Part shown: piece by piece, positions 8,321 through 17,105 of the stretch
How the letters are laid out: every line of letters starts with the position of its first letter
How positions within the stretch are numbered: the first letter of the stretch is position 1
Origin: Catenuloplanes niger
GTDB taxonomy: Bacteria > Actinomycetota > Actinomycetes > Mycobacteriales > Micromonosporaceae
Length of the DNA: 64,000 bases
Reading direction: 5' to 3'
Assembly: GCF_031458255.1 (NCBI RefSeq)
Contig: NZ_JAVDYC010000001.1
Coordinates: 7,736,501 to 7,800,500, forward strand
Notes under the pieces: model-generated
The model's database searches: none
Told to the model about the DNA's origin: nothing
Seen by the model: only the letters and a program-made list of their open reading frames with translations
Made by a program: the position numbers and the translations under genes

Positions 8321-9547
8321 ATGAGGTGGTGGCCGTTCGCGCTGCTGGCCGCGCTCGCGGCGGTCAACGCCGGCGCACCGGCCGTGCTCGCGGTGTGCGC
8401 GCTGACCGCGGCCTGGATGCTGCAACCGTGGTGGCGCCGTGGCGGGTTCGTCGCCGGGCTGATCGCGCTCAACGCGGTGCTGGTGCTGCTGACGCCGTGG
8501 TTCGGCCTGTTCACGCCGGTCTCCTACGTGAACGCGTTCCGGCAGCTGGACTGGCCGTGGCAGCCGGTCGCGGTGGCCGGCTGCGCGGCGGTGGCCGGCA
8601 CCGCGCAGTCGTCCGGTGTGGACCACCCGCTGATCTGGGCCGCGGTGGTGGCCGGCAACGTGGTACCGATGTGTGGCTTCTCCTGGTTCGTCCGGCGCGC
8701 CGCCCGGCACGAGGAGGAACGCGAGGCCGCGCTCGCCGAGGCGCGCGACGCCAACCACCGCCTGGCCGCGTCGCTCGCGGAGAACGCCGCACTCCACGAA
8801 CGGCTGCTGGCACAGGCCACGGACGCGGCGGTACGGGACGAACGCCGGCGGATGGCCCGCGAGATCCACGACACGCTCGCCCAGGGCCTGACCGGCATCA
8901 TCAGCCAGCTCCGGGCCGCCGCGCACGCCGACGACGACCCGCACCGCCGGCGGCGGCACGTCGAGGCCGCGACCGCGCTCGCCGGCGAGAGCCTGACCGA
9001 GGCGCGCCGCTCCGTGCACGCGCTGCGCCCCGAACCGCTGCGCACCGCGCGGCTGGCCGAGGCGCTGGACGGGGTGGCGTCGCGCTGGTCGGCGCTGCAC
9101 GGCATCCCGGTCCGGTTCACCACGACCGGCACGCCGCTGCCGATCCCGCCGGACGCGGAGGACGCGCTGCTCCGCGTCGCGCAGGAGGCACTGACGAACG
9201 TGGCCAAGCACGCCCGCGCCACCCGCGCCGGGGTCACGCTGTCCTTCCTGGACGCCGAGGTGGCTCTCGACATCCGCGACGACGGCCGCGGTTTCCCGGC
9301 CACCGGCGACGGTGCAGGTGCGGCCGCGTCCGGTGGCGGGTCCGGTGCCGCGTCCGGTGGCGGGTCCGGTGGCGGGTCCGGTGCCGCCGGGGCCGGCGGT
9401 TTCGCGGGTGGCTTCGGTGTGACCGCGATGCGACAGCGGATCGAGGCGCTCTCCGGCACGCTGCAGATCGAGTCCGACGCGCGCGACGGCACCGGCGTCT
9501 CCGCCCGCGTGCCGCTGCGCACCATCGACGACGGGAGACCGGCATGA
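8321..9547 (+). CDS. Sensor histidine kinase, NarL/DesK type
   Basis: About 408 residues: three to four N-terminal membrane segments, a short coiled coil (about 125-170), a HisKA_3 domain with REIHDTLAQGLTGI (phosphorylated His183), and an HATPase domain with EALTNVAKHA and DIRDDGRGF. Between the DGRGF (G1) and GFGVTAMRQR (G2) motifs there is a Gly/Ser/Ala-rich insertion of roughly 35 residues encoded by 12-bp repeats. In relatives this ATP-lid is short, so nucleotide binding may be altered. Its stop overlaps the response regulator start (ATGA). No clear ribosome binding site supports the ATG at 8321; a TTG at 8312 is the alternative. Confidence 0.92.
   Translation: MRWWPFALLAALAAVNAGAPAVLAVCALTAAWMLQPWWRRGGFVAGLIALNAVLVLLTPWFGLFTPVSYVNAFRQLDWPWQPVAVAGCAAVAGTAQSSGVDHPLIWAAVVAGNVVPMCGFSWFVRRAARHEEEREAALAEARDANHRLAASLAENAALHERLLAQATDAAVRDERRRMAREIHDTLAQGLTGIISQLRAAAHADDDPHRRRRHVEAATALAGESLTEARRSVHALRPEPLRTARLAEALDGVASRWSALHGIPVRFTTTGTPLPIPPDAEDALLRVAQEALTNVAKHARATRAGVTLSFLDAEVALDIRDDGRGFPATGDGAGAAASGGGSGAASGGGSGGGSGAAGAGGFAGGFGVTAMRQRIEALSGTLQIESDARDGTGVSARVPLRTIDDGRPA
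9328..9390 (+). repeat. In-frame Gly/Ser codon minisatellite in the histidine kinase ATP-lid
   Basis: Copies of GGTGGCGGGTCC, some interrupted by GGTGCCGCGTCC, encode SGGGSG and SGAASG units. The unit is 12 bp, so slippage would keep the frame while changing lid length. Confidence 0.7.
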
Positions 9548-10194
9548 GCGACGCCGCGCCGATCCGGCTGCTGATCGTCGACGACCACCCGATCGTCCGC
9601 GACGGCCTGGTCAGCCTGTTCGACGCGGACCCCGGCTTCGAGGTGGCCGGCGAGGCCGGCGACGGCGCCGAGGCGATCCGGCTGGCCCGCGCGCTGCACC
9701 CCGACGTGGTGCTGATGGACCTGCGCATGCCCGGCACCGACGGTCTGGCCGCCACCCGGGAACTCGCCGCGGAGACCCGCGTGCTGGTACTGACCACCTA
9801 CGACACCGACCATCACGTGCTGCCCGCGATCGAGGCCGGTGCGGTCGGCTACCTGCTCAAGGACGCCACCCGCGAGGACCTGACCCGCGCGGTCCGTGCC
9901 GCCGCCCGCGGCGAGCCCGTGCTGGCGCCGTCCGTCACCGCGCTGCTGATGGACCGCGTCCGCACCCCACCGCCGAGCCCGCTCAGCCCGCGCGAGATCG
10001 AGGTCCTGCGGCTCATCGCGGCCGGCGCCACCAACCGGGAGATCGCCACCAAGCTCTTCCTGACCGAGGCCACGGTCAAGTCCCACACGCTCAGCATCTA
10101 CGCCAAACTCAAGGTCAACGATCGCGCCGCCGCGGTCACCGAGGCCTTCCACCGCGGCCTGCTCACCCCACGCCCACCGGCCGGCACCCGGTAG
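9544..10194 (+). CDS. Response regulator, NarL/FixJ family
   Basis: 216 residues: a receiver domain with the acidic pair in IVDDHP (13-14), phospho-acceptor Asp59 in VVLMDLRMP and Lys in GYLLKDA, followed by a LuxR-type helix-turn-helix (SPREIEVLRLIAAGATNREIA, about 150-170). It overlaps the kinase gene by 4 nt and is surely its partner. Its targets cannot be told from the window; autoregulation or control of neighbouring genes is usual for this family. Confidence 0.96.
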   Translation: MSDAAPIRLLIVDDHPIVRDGLVSLFDADPGFEVAGEAGDGAEAIRLARALHPDVVLMDLRMPGTDGLAATRELAAETRVLVLTTYDTDHHVLPAIEAGAVGYLLKDATREDLTRAVRAAARGEPVLAPSVTALLMDRVRTPPPSPLSPREIEVLRLIAAGATNREIATKLFLTEATVKSHTLSIYAKLKVNDRAAAVTEAFHRGLLTPRPPAGTR

Positions 10195-10206
10195 CGCCCC
10201 GGGCCA

Positions 10207-11324
10207 CTATCGGCGGGTGGGCGGTTCGTTCGTGCCCAGCGCCCTGGCGAACTGTGTCGGTCGCGTCGACCGGGCGGCGATCACTCCCGGATGCACCTCG
10301 GTGAGATCCGCGGCGGCGTGTCCCGCGCTCCCCGGGTCGGCTGCGGGACCGTCCGGTTCGAGGGGCGTGCGCGACGCTTCCGCCACGGAGAAGTAGGCGG
10401 GAACGCCATCGAGCTCCGCACCGATCTCCCACCCGCCGGGAACCCAGAGCCGGTCCGTCGTCGACCCGGTGATGCTGCCGGTCAGCGCGATCGGCTCACC
10501 GAACTCCAGGTCGCGCATCCGGATGCCGGCGTGGAAGACGACTTGCGAGAAGTCGGCCCGGCCGAGAAACCGGCATCCGTCGAAGTCCGTCGCCGCCGGC
10601 TCCGCGCCCCGGAACAGCACGTCGCCGAAGAACAGCGCCCTGCTGAAGCCGACCCGCTCGGCGAAGGTCGAGTCCCTGAAGACGGCTCGCCGGTAGAACA
10701 CCGACCGGCCGAATTCCGCATCGTCCGCCACGCAGCGGCCGAAGCTCGCCGCGCCGAGGAAGGATGCCTCGGACGCGTCGAGGTATGCCGCCGTGGGGCC
10801 GCGGCGCCGGATTCTTCAGGTGCCGGGCGATGATGCTCTGGGGCGGTCAGCCGCACCTCCCGTTCCTGCCGGGTGATGGCGTCGGCCTCCGGTGTGCCGC
10901 CGGCGGTGAGCGCTCCGAGGGGTGTCGCGTCCGTCGAGCCCGGTTCCGGATCGTAGGGCATCCGGAGACAGGCGCAAAGGAGATCGACGATCGTCTGCCG
11001 CAGGGTCAGGATCAGCGCGATGACGGCTCCGGCGCCGGCCGCGACGCCCAGGATGTTCCGGATGACGTCCGCGCGGAGCTGCGCGGCCCGTAGCCGTGTC
11101 TCCGCCAGCTCTTTCGGTGTCAGTCCATCGGTGGGAATGCTTCCGCTCACGTCGGTCTGGGTCCACATCCACCCGCCGGCGGCAGCAACCGCGCCCAGGA
11201 TGGCGATGCAGGTGGCGATCAGGATCCAGGACGATATGGGGCGACAGCGGGCGAGATCCGCGGGACCGCGGCGGCGGGCGGCCTTCGGTGTCTCTGGACG
11301 CTGCACCGGCCAAGCATCCCGCAC
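10207..11324 (-). pseudogene. Decayed pentapeptide-repeat membrane protein (two frameshifts and an internal deletion)
   Basis: The reverse strand encodes two transmembrane segments (ISSWILIATCIAILGAV and IRNILGVAAGAGAVIALIL), then QTIVDLLCACLRMPYDPEPG and EVRLTA, all typical of actinomycete pentapeptide-repeat proteins. At about 10837 the frame changes: the next expected piece, QSIIARHLKNP, is read one base out. Around 10800 it changes again to YLDASEASFLGAASFGRC and the F-rich repeats (AEFGRSVFYRRAVF) that run to the stop at 10207. The roughly 50-60 residues normally found between the second membrane segment and QTIVD are also missing. I infer a pseudogene; two independent sequencing errors are the less likely alternative. 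Confidence 0.72.
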
Positions 11325-11472
11325 ATCGGGTCCGCGCGGGGTCGCCGCGGGCGGGCGGTCCGGCGGAAAGCGCGCAGCCAGGGTACGAGTCGTGGCGTGT
11401 CCGCCGGGTTCCGCTACGTAGCGTGTTCCACTTGCCTGGCGGATTCCGAGGTGGGGCTCCTACAGTCGGTGG

Positions 11473-12363
11473 ATGCAGACCGACCGTCGGGCGCCGGTGG
11501 TGATGACCGTGGTGCGCGACCCCGCGTCCGTTTCGCAGCCGGCCGGGACGACCCCGGTGCCGGCCGGGACGCCCCCGGTGCCGGGCGGGACGCCGGAGGG
11601 CGGGGCGCGGCCGGGGCGGCGGCTGGACCGGCGGCGGCTGCTGACCGGTGCGGTCGCGGTCTGGGCCGTCGTCATCACCGGGCTCGTCGTGTTCCAGAGC
11701 GCCCGCGGGGAGCCGGCGGCCGTGCCGTCGGCGGCGGCGCCGTCGCCGAGCGCGTCGGAGGGGCCGCTGAGCGTGCCGCAGATCTACGAGGCGGTGCTGC
11801 CGTCCGTGGTGCGGATAACCGCCGGCGGGTCGACCGGGACCGGGGTGCTGGCGAACGCGGACGGCACGGTCCTCACCGCTCATCACGTGGTCGACAACGG
11901 GCAGGCGATCACCGTCACGTACCCGGACGGCAGCACGACGCCGGCGACGATCGCGCGGGCCCAGCCGGACCTGGACATCGCGGTGCTGCGACCGGACCGG
12001 CTGCCGGAGACGCTGGTCCCGGCCACGCTGGGTGGTGCCGTCGGGGTCGGTGCGGCGGTGGTGGCGATCGGCAACCCGCTGGGCCTGACCGGGACCACCA
12101 CCAGCGGGGTCGTCTCCGCGCTCGATCGCACGCTGGATCGCGGGAACGAGCCCGATCTGCCGGGACTCATCCAGTTCGACGCGGCGGTCAACCCGGGCAG
12201 TTCGGGCGGGCCGCTGATCAACGACCGTGCGGAGGTGGTGGGCATCGTGGTGGCGCTGGCGAACCCGACCGACGCGGGCACGTTCATCGGCATCGGCTTC
12301 GCGGTCCCGATCGGTGCCGCGCTCGGCGCGAGCGAGGGCGACGGCCAGGCCCCGCCCCTGTAG
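11473..12363 (+). CDS. Membrane-anchored trypsin-like serine protease (DegP/HtrA-type catalytic domain, no PDZ)
   Basis: 296 residues. A Pro/Thr-rich cytoplasmic N-terminus (1-55) precedes one transmembrane segment (about 58-75), a Ser/Ala/Pro linker and an S1 protease domain. The catalytic triad is visible as His138 in LTAHHVV, Asp168 in DLDIAVL and Ser244 in NPGSSGGPL. The protein stops after the protease domain, so the PDZ domain of true HtrA is absent. It is the first gene of an operon with MoxR, DUF58 and VWA genes (17-nt gap to moxR), so it may act on envelope proteins matured by that system. An alternative start is ATG at 11503. Confidence 0.88.
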   Translation: MQTDRRAPVVMTVVRDPASVSQPAGTTPVPAGTPPVPGGTPEGGARPGRRLDRRRLLTGAVAVWAVVITGLVVFQSARGEPAAVPSAAAPSPSASEGPLSVPQIYEAVLPSVVRITAGGSTGTGVLANADGTVLTAHHVVDNGQAITVTYPDGSTTPATIARAQPDLDIAVLRPDRLPETLVPATLGGAVGVGAAVVAIGNPLGLTGTTTSGVVSALDRTLDRGNEPDLPGLIQFDAAVNPGSSGGPLINDRAEVVGIVVALANPTDAGTFIGIGFAVPIGAALGASEGDGQAPPL

Positions 12364-12379
12364 ACGAGAAGGAGAAACC

Positions 12380-13345
12380 ATGCCGGAAGGACCGATCGAG
12401 CAGGTGCTCTACGAGGTCAAGAAGACCATCGTGGGGCAGGATCCGCTGCTCGAACGGCTGGTCGTGGCGCTGCTCGCCCGCGGCCACATCCTGGTCGAGG
12501 GCGTGCCCGGTCTCGCCAAGACGCTCGCGGTGAAGTCGCTGGCCGAGGCGATCGGCGGTGAGTTCCACCGGGTGCAGTTCACGCCGGACCTGGTGCCGGC
12601 GGACATCCTCGGCACCCGCGTCTACCACCAGCCGACCGGCGAGTTCCAGGTGTCGCTCGGCCCGGTCTTCACGAACCTGCTGCTCGCCGACGAGATCAAC
12701 CGGGCGCCGGCGAAGGTGCAGTCCGCGCTGCTGGAGGTGATGCAGGAGCGGCAGGTCACGATCGGCCGCGAGACGCACCGGGTGCCGAACCCGTTCCTGG
12801 TGATGGCGACGCAGAACCCGATCGAGAGCGAGGGTACGTATCCGCTGCCCGAGGCGCAGACCGACCGGTTCATGATGAAGGTCCTGGTCGGCTATCCGAG
12901 CGTGACCGAGGAGTTCGTGATCGTCGAGCGGGCGCTCGCCCCGGCCGCGGTGATCCAGCGGATCATCGACCCGGACACGCTGGTCTCGCTGCAACGACAG
13001 GCCGACCAGGTGTACGTGGACCCGTCGCTGATCGAGTTCGCGGTCAACCTCGCGCACGCCACCCGGGAACCGGGCCGGATCGGGCTGGACGACCTGGCCC
13101 GGTACGTCACCTACGGCGCCTCCCCGCGCAGCTCGATCAGCCTGGTGCTGGCCGGCCGGGCGCTGGCGTTCATCCGCGGGCGCGACTACGTCGTACCGGC
13201 GGATCTGACCGATCTTGCTCTTGACGTGCTGCGGCACCGGCTCGTGCTGTCCTACGAGGCGCTCTCCGACGACGTCACCGCGGACCTGGTCCTGCAGAAG
13301 ATCCTCGCGAACCTGCCCGTGCCCGAGCCCGCCGGCCGGCGATGA
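12380..13345 (+). CDS. moxR: MoxR-family AAA+ ATPase
   Basis: 321 residues. Walker A is GVPGLAKT (41-48; Ala replaces the more usual Gly before Lys) and Walker B is LLADEIN (about 101-107), followed by sensor-1 ATQNPIE and the MoxR lid domain. MoxR ATPases act as chaperones that insert cofactors or assemble complexes, working with VWA-domain partners. A strong AAGGAG lies just upstream of ATG at 12380. It overlaps the DUF58 gene by 4 nt. Gene order moxR-DUF58-vwa-vwa is the classic arrangement. Confidence 0.95.
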   Translation: MPEGPIEQVLYEVKKTIVGQDPLLERLVVALLARGHILVEGVPGLAKTLAVKSLAEAIGGEFHRVQFTPDLVPADILGTRVYHQPTGEFQVSLGPVFTNLLLADEINRAPAKVQSALLEVMQERQVTIGRETHRVPNPFLVMATQNPIESEGTYPLPEAQTDRFMMKVLVGYPSVTEEFVIVERALAPAAVIQRIIDPDTLVSLQRQADQVYVDPSLIEFAVNLAHATREPGRIGLDDLARYVTYGASPRSSISLVLAGRALAFIRGRDYVVPADLTDLALDVLRHRLVLSYEALSDDVTADLVLQKILANLPVPEPAGRR

Positions 13346-14229
13346 CCTCGGCACCGGACCGGCTGCTGCGGCGCCTGGAGTGGCGGCTCGGCCGCCGGCT
13401 CGACGGGCGGCTGCAGGGCGCCTACCGCACGGTCTGGCACGGCACCGGGCTCGACTTCACCGACCTGCGCGCGTACACGGCCGAGGACGACGTCCGGCAC
13501 ATCGACTGGAACGTGACCGCGCGCCTGGACGAGCCGTTCGTCCGGCAGTACACCGAGGACCGTGAACTGACCGCGTGGCTGGTCGTGGACCGGTCCGCGT
13601 CCATGCGGTTCGGGCCGGGCGACCAGGGCAAGGAGTCGGTCGCGGCGGAGCTGTCGGTCAGCCTGGCCCGGCTGGTGTCGCGGGGCGGCAACCGGGTCGG
13701 CGCGATCCTCTTCGACAACGACGCGCAGCGGGTCGTCCCGCCGCGCGGCGGCCGCGACCAGATCCTGCGGATCGCCGGTGAGCTGATGAAGCCGGCCCGC
13801 GGCGGGACCGGGCGGACCACCGACCTCGCGCGCATGCTGACGTTCGCGGCCGCCACCACGAAGCAGCGACGCAGCCTGATCTTCGTGGTCTCCGACTTCA
13901 TCGGCGACCCCGGCTGGGAGAAGCCGCTCGCGATGCTCACCCACCGGCACGAGGTGGTGGTGGTGCGCGTGGTCGACCCGGCCGAGCTGGAACTGCCGGA
14001 CGTGGGGCTGGTGCTGGTCGAGGACGCGGAGACCGGCGAGCAGCTGCTGGTCGACACCGGCGACCCGCTGCTGCGCCGGCGGCTCGCCGAGGAGGTCGAC
14101 GGCCGCGAGTCGCTGATCACGACCGCGATGCGGCGGGCCGGCGTGGCCGCGCACCGGGTCACCACGGACGCCGACCTGCTCGGCACGCTGGTCTCGATGA
14201 CCCACGGGTCCGGGAGGGTACGCCGATGA
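13342..14229 (+). CDS. DUF58 domain protein of the MoxR operon
   Basis: 295 residues, soluble. The family core is seen in AYRTVWHGTGLDFTDLRAYT, DDVRHIDWNVTAR and the VWA-like fold with LVVDRSASMRFG, whose DxSxS metal site is intact. DUF58 proteins are partners of MoxR ATPases; their biochemical role is not established. The ATG overlaps the moxR stop (ATGA), and its own end overlaps the next gene by 4 nt, so translation is probably coupled throughout. Confidence 0.93.
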   Translation: MTSAPDRLLRRLEWRLGRRLDGRLQGAYRTVWHGTGLDFTDLRAYTAEDDVRHIDWNVTARLDEPFVRQYTEDRELTAWLVVDRSASMRFGPGDQGKESVAAELSVSLARLVSRGGNRVGAILFDNDAQRVVPPRGGRDQILRIAGELMKPARGGTGRTTDLARMLTFAAATTKQRRSLIFVVSDFIGDPGWEKPLAMLTHRHEVVVVRVVDPAELELPDVGLVLVEDAETGEQLLVDTGDPLLRRRLAEEVDGRESLITTAMRRAGVAAHRVTTDADLLGTLVSMTHGSGRVRR

Positions 14230-15191
14230 CCGTGCTCTACCCGGCCGTGCTGATCGCGGCCGTGCCGCTGACCGCCGCCGCGATCGCCGCCTACGTGTGG
14301 CTGGCCCGCCGTCGTACCCGCGTGCTGGTGTCCGCCGGTCTGGTCGCCGCGAAGGACCGGCGCGCGGCGGTCCGAAGACACCTGCCCTGGGCCTTCTTCC
14401 TCGCCGCGCTGCCGGTCATGCTGGCCGGCACGGCCCGGCCGGAGGCGGAGGTCGCGGTGCCGCGGGTGGCCGGCACGGTCATCCTGGCGTTCGACATCTC
14501 CAACAGCATGGCCGCGGACGACGTGAGCCCGACCCGGCTCGGCGCGGCCCAGGCCGCGGCCGGTGAGTTCGTCCGGCGGCAGCCGGAGTCGGTCGACGTG
14601 GGCGTGGTCGTCTTCGGCGATCAGGCGCTGAACACGCAGGCGCCGACCGACGACCACGACCTCGCGATCGCCGCGATCGGCCGGGCCCGGGCCGGCGGCG
14701 GCACCTCGCTCGGCCAGGCGATCATGGTCTCGCTCGGCGCGATCACCGGGAAGCCGGTGGTGGTGGACCCGGACGCCGCGCCACCGGACCTCGGTTACTG
14801 GCCGTCCGCGACGATCGTGCTCTTCTCCGACGGCGAGGAGACCGGCGGCCCGGACGTGGAGGCCGCCGCCGGGCTGGCCGCGGCGGCCGGGGTGCGGATC
14901 CAGACCGTGGGCGTCGGCACACCCGAGGGCGCCACCGTCGAGGTCGACGGGTACCGGCTCACCACCGCGCTGGACGAGACGCTGCTGACCGCGATCGCGC
15001 AGGTCAGTGGCGGTGAATACCACACCGCAGGGGACGCGGACGCGCTCGCGGACACCACCGGCGGCATCGACCTGCGGCTGACCACGAAGCGGGAGCCGGT
15101 CGAGCTGACCGCGCCGTTCGCCGGGGCCGCGCTGCTGCTGCTCGCCGTGGGCGCGCTGCTGCACACCCGCTGGCACGGGAGGATCATCTGA
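14226..15191 (+). CDS. VWA-domain membrane protein, BatA-like
   Basis: 321 residues. Two N-terminal membrane segments (about 5-25 and 52-68), a von Willebrand factor A domain with metal-site motif DISNS (90-94) and a T in GGGTSLG, and a C-terminal membrane segment (about 297-315). This BatA-like layout places the VWA domain outside the cytoplasm. It probably binds partner proteins in a metal-dependent way as part of the MoxR system. It overlaps both neighbours. Confidence 0.92.
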   Translation: MTVLYPAVLIAAVPLTAAAIAAYVWLARRRTRVLVSAGLVAAKDRRAAVRRHLPWAFFLAALPVMLAGTARPEAEVAVPRVAGTVILAFDISNSMAADDVSPTRLGAAQAAAGEFVRRQPESVDVGVVVFGDQALNTQAPTDDHDLAIAAIGRARAGGGTSLGQAIMVSLGAITGKPVVVDPDAAPPDLGYWPSATIVLFSDGEETGGPDVEAAAGLAAAAGVRIQTVGVGTPEGATVEVDGYRLTTALDETLLTAIAQVSGGEYHTAGDADALADTTGGIDLRLTTKREPVELTAPFAGAALLLLAVGALLHTRWHGRII

Positions 15192-16276
15192 TGTCGGTCG
15201 CGTGGCCGCTGGGCCTGCTCGCGCTGCTGGTCGTACCGCTGCTGCTGATCGCCCGGTGGTGGCTGCTCCGGCGCCGCAAACGGGCCGCGCTGCGCGTCTC
15301 CAGCGTGGCGCTGATCCGCGCCGCGCTGCCCGCCCGGTCGTCGTGGCGCCGCCGGGTGCCGGTGATCCTGTTCCTGGCCGGCCTGGCCGCGCTGGCCGGC
15401 GGGCTGACCCGGCCGCAGGCGTCGCTCGCGGTCCCGTCGAACGACACGACGATCCTGCTGGCGATCGACGTGTCCGGCTCGATGTGCACCACGGACATCG
15501 CGCCGAACCGGCTCGCGGTCGCGGCGGACGCGGCCCGCGAGTTCATCCGCGAGCAGCGCGACGGCACCCGGATCGGGCTGGTCGCGTTCTCCGGCATCTC
15601 CGGGCTGCTGGTCGCGCCGACCGAGGACAAGGAGGCGCTGCTCGCCGCGATCGACGGGCTGAAGACCGCGCGCGGCACCGCGATCGGCGCGGCGATCCTG
15701 ACCGCGATCGACGCGATCGCCGAGATCAACCCGAATGTGGCCGCGACCGGCGTGGACATCGGCGACCCACCGGTCGCGGACCCGGCCGCGTTCCAGCCGG
15801 ACACGATCGTCGTGCTCACCGACGGCGCGAACAGCACCGGCGTCGACCCGGTCACCGCGGCCGAGCAGGCCGCCGCGCGGCGACTGCGGATCTTCACGAT
15901 CGGCTTCGGTACGACCGAGCCGGCGCAGATGGTGTGCACGCCGGACCAGATCGGCACGGACGCGTTCTCCGGCCGGCGCGGGCCGGGCGGGCGCGACCCC
16001 GGCGGCTGGGGCAGCGGTGGCCGGCGGATCCAGGAGATCGACGAGGAGGCGCTGACCGCGGTCGCGGACCTGACCGGCGGGCAGTACTTCAAGGCCGAGG
16101 ACTCGGAGCAGCTCACCGACGTGCTCGGCGACCTGCCCCGGGAGATCGGCCTGCACCGGCAGGACGTGGAGGTCTCGTTCTGGTTCCTGCTGGCCGGCGC
16201 GGTCCTGGTGGTGACCGGCGGGGGACTGTCGCTGTGGTGGAACCGAGGGCTAGCCGTCCACCGGCGGCTGCACTAG
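15191..16276 (+). CDS. VWA-domain membrane protein, second BatA/BatB-like copy
   Basis: 361 residues, paralogous to the preceding gene: N-terminal membrane segments (about 5-22 and 56-72), a VWA domain with the perfect metal site DVSGS (93-97) and RGTAIG, and a C-terminal membrane segment (about 330-348). A Gly/Arg-rich loop (RRGPGGRDPGGWGSGGRR, about 258-275) interrupts the domain. It is the last gene of the operon and its end overlaps the converging barstar-like gene by 27 nt. Confidence 0.92.
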   Translation: MSVAWPLGLLALLVVPLLLIARWWLLRRRKRAALRVSSVALIRAALPARSSWRRRVPVILFLAGLAALAGGLTRPQASLAVPSNDTTILLAIDVSGSMCTTDIAPNRLAVAADAAREFIREQRDGTRIGLVAFSGISGLLVAPTEDKEALLAAIDGLKTARGTAIGAAILTAIDAIAEINPNVAATGVDIGDPPVADPAAFQPDTIVVLTDGANSTGVDPVTAAEQAAARRLRIFTIGFGTTEPAQMVCTPDQIGTDAFSGRRGPGGRDPGGWGSGGRRIQEIDEEALTAVADLTGGQYFKAEDSEQLTDVLGDLPREIGLHRQDVEVSFWFLLAGAVLVVTGGGLSLWWNRGLAVHRRLH

Positions 16277-16624
16277 GCAGGACCGCTGCGGCCCGGCCGC
16301 GCACCACTCGTCGATGACCGTCAGCACCGCGCGGGCGGTCTCCGGGCGCGCGGCCGCGAAACCGTCGTAGCCGACGAAGGCCAGCGCGAGGCCGTCCGGG
16401 GCGCGTACCCCGTCCAGCGCGTGCCGGAGCCCGTCCGGGGAGGTGTCGTCGCCGGCCGGGAGGTCGAGCGCGGCCGCGATCTCCCGGTGCGGATCGTCGT
16501 CCTCGGTCCAGCCGTACGCGTCCAGCCGGACCACCCGTTGACCCCGGGCGCGCAGCGACGCCGCCACCGCGTCGAGCACGACCTCTTCCAGAAACGGGCG
16601 GACGTGAGTCATGTGCCCGACCAT
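16250..16624 (-). CDS. Barstar-like (barnase inhibitor) small protein
   Basis: About 124 residues. The pattern VVRLDAYGWTEDDDPHREIAAALDLPA...SPDGLRHALDG resembles the barstar fold, in which a strand is followed by a helix starting near the first acid residues and a second helix with the consensus W-D-x-L-x-D-x-L. If correct, it would inhibit an RNase or serve as an immunity or regulatory protein; no barnase-like RNase is seen nearby. The start is uncertain: ATG at 16624 or 16612, neither with a good ribosome binding site. It is divergent from the SseB-like gene with an AT-rich promoter region between them. Confidence 0.5.
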   Translation of the reverse strand: MVGHMTHVRPFLEEVVLDAVAASLRARGQRVVRLDAYGWTEDDDPHREIAAALDLPAGDDTSPDGLRHALDGVRAPDGLALAFVGYDGFAAARPETARAVLTVIDEWCAAGPQRSCLVQPPVDG

Positions 16625-16666
16625 AGCCAAATATTGATATGACCGCAGGATCTATAGTGCTCGGGC

Positions 16667-17053
16667 ATGAGCGATTCGCCGCTTTCCGACGCCCTGGCCG
16701 CGTATGCCGGAGACCGGACCGACGAGAACTGGGCACACCTGATCGGCGTGTTCCGCAACTCGATCGTCGGCGCGGTCGGGTCCGGTCCGGTCGCGGCCGA
16801 CGGCACGTCCGGCGCCGGGTTCGGCGTCGGCCGCACCACGCACGGCGACGGGCGGCCGCGCATCCTCACGTTCGCCGACCCGCCGGTCTACGCGCGCACG
16901 TTCGGCCGGCGTTTCAACGTCGGCGTGCCCGGGTCGGTGCTGCTGGAGATGGCCGCCGGCGACCTCGACTGCGCCGGCATCCTGATCAACAGCGCGATCT
17001 CGGAGACCAGCGTCGTGATCAGCCGGGAGGCCGCGGTCGCCGCATGCGACTGA
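16667..17053 (+). CDS. SseB-like N-terminal domain protein
   Basis: 128 residues, no signal or membrane segment. The stretch RPRILTFADPPVYARTFGRRFNVGVPGSVLLEM followed by DCAGILINSAISETSVVI matches the SseB N-terminal domain in pattern (quoted in parts: LTFADPPVYARTFG and CAGILINSAISE). The family is widespread in actinomycetes, often near secretion or toxin genes, but without a known activity. It starts 43 nt from the divergent barstar-like gene, so the pair may share control. Confidence 0.65.
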   Translation: MSDSPLSDALAAYAGDRTDENWAHLIGVFRNSIVGAVGSGPVAADGTSGAGFGVGRTTHGDGRPRILTFADPPVYARTFGRRFNVGVPGSVLLEMAAGDLDCAGILINSAISETSVVISREAAVAACD

Positions 17054-17105
17054 CCCGTGGGACGCGGTCGGCAGAAGCGGATCACGCTCGGTAGGCTTGG
17101 CGGCT

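Noticed and set aside
17054-17105. Riboswitch upstream of the MTHFR-like gene
   Set aside because: The spacer is only about 50 nt and shows no conserved aptamer pattern.
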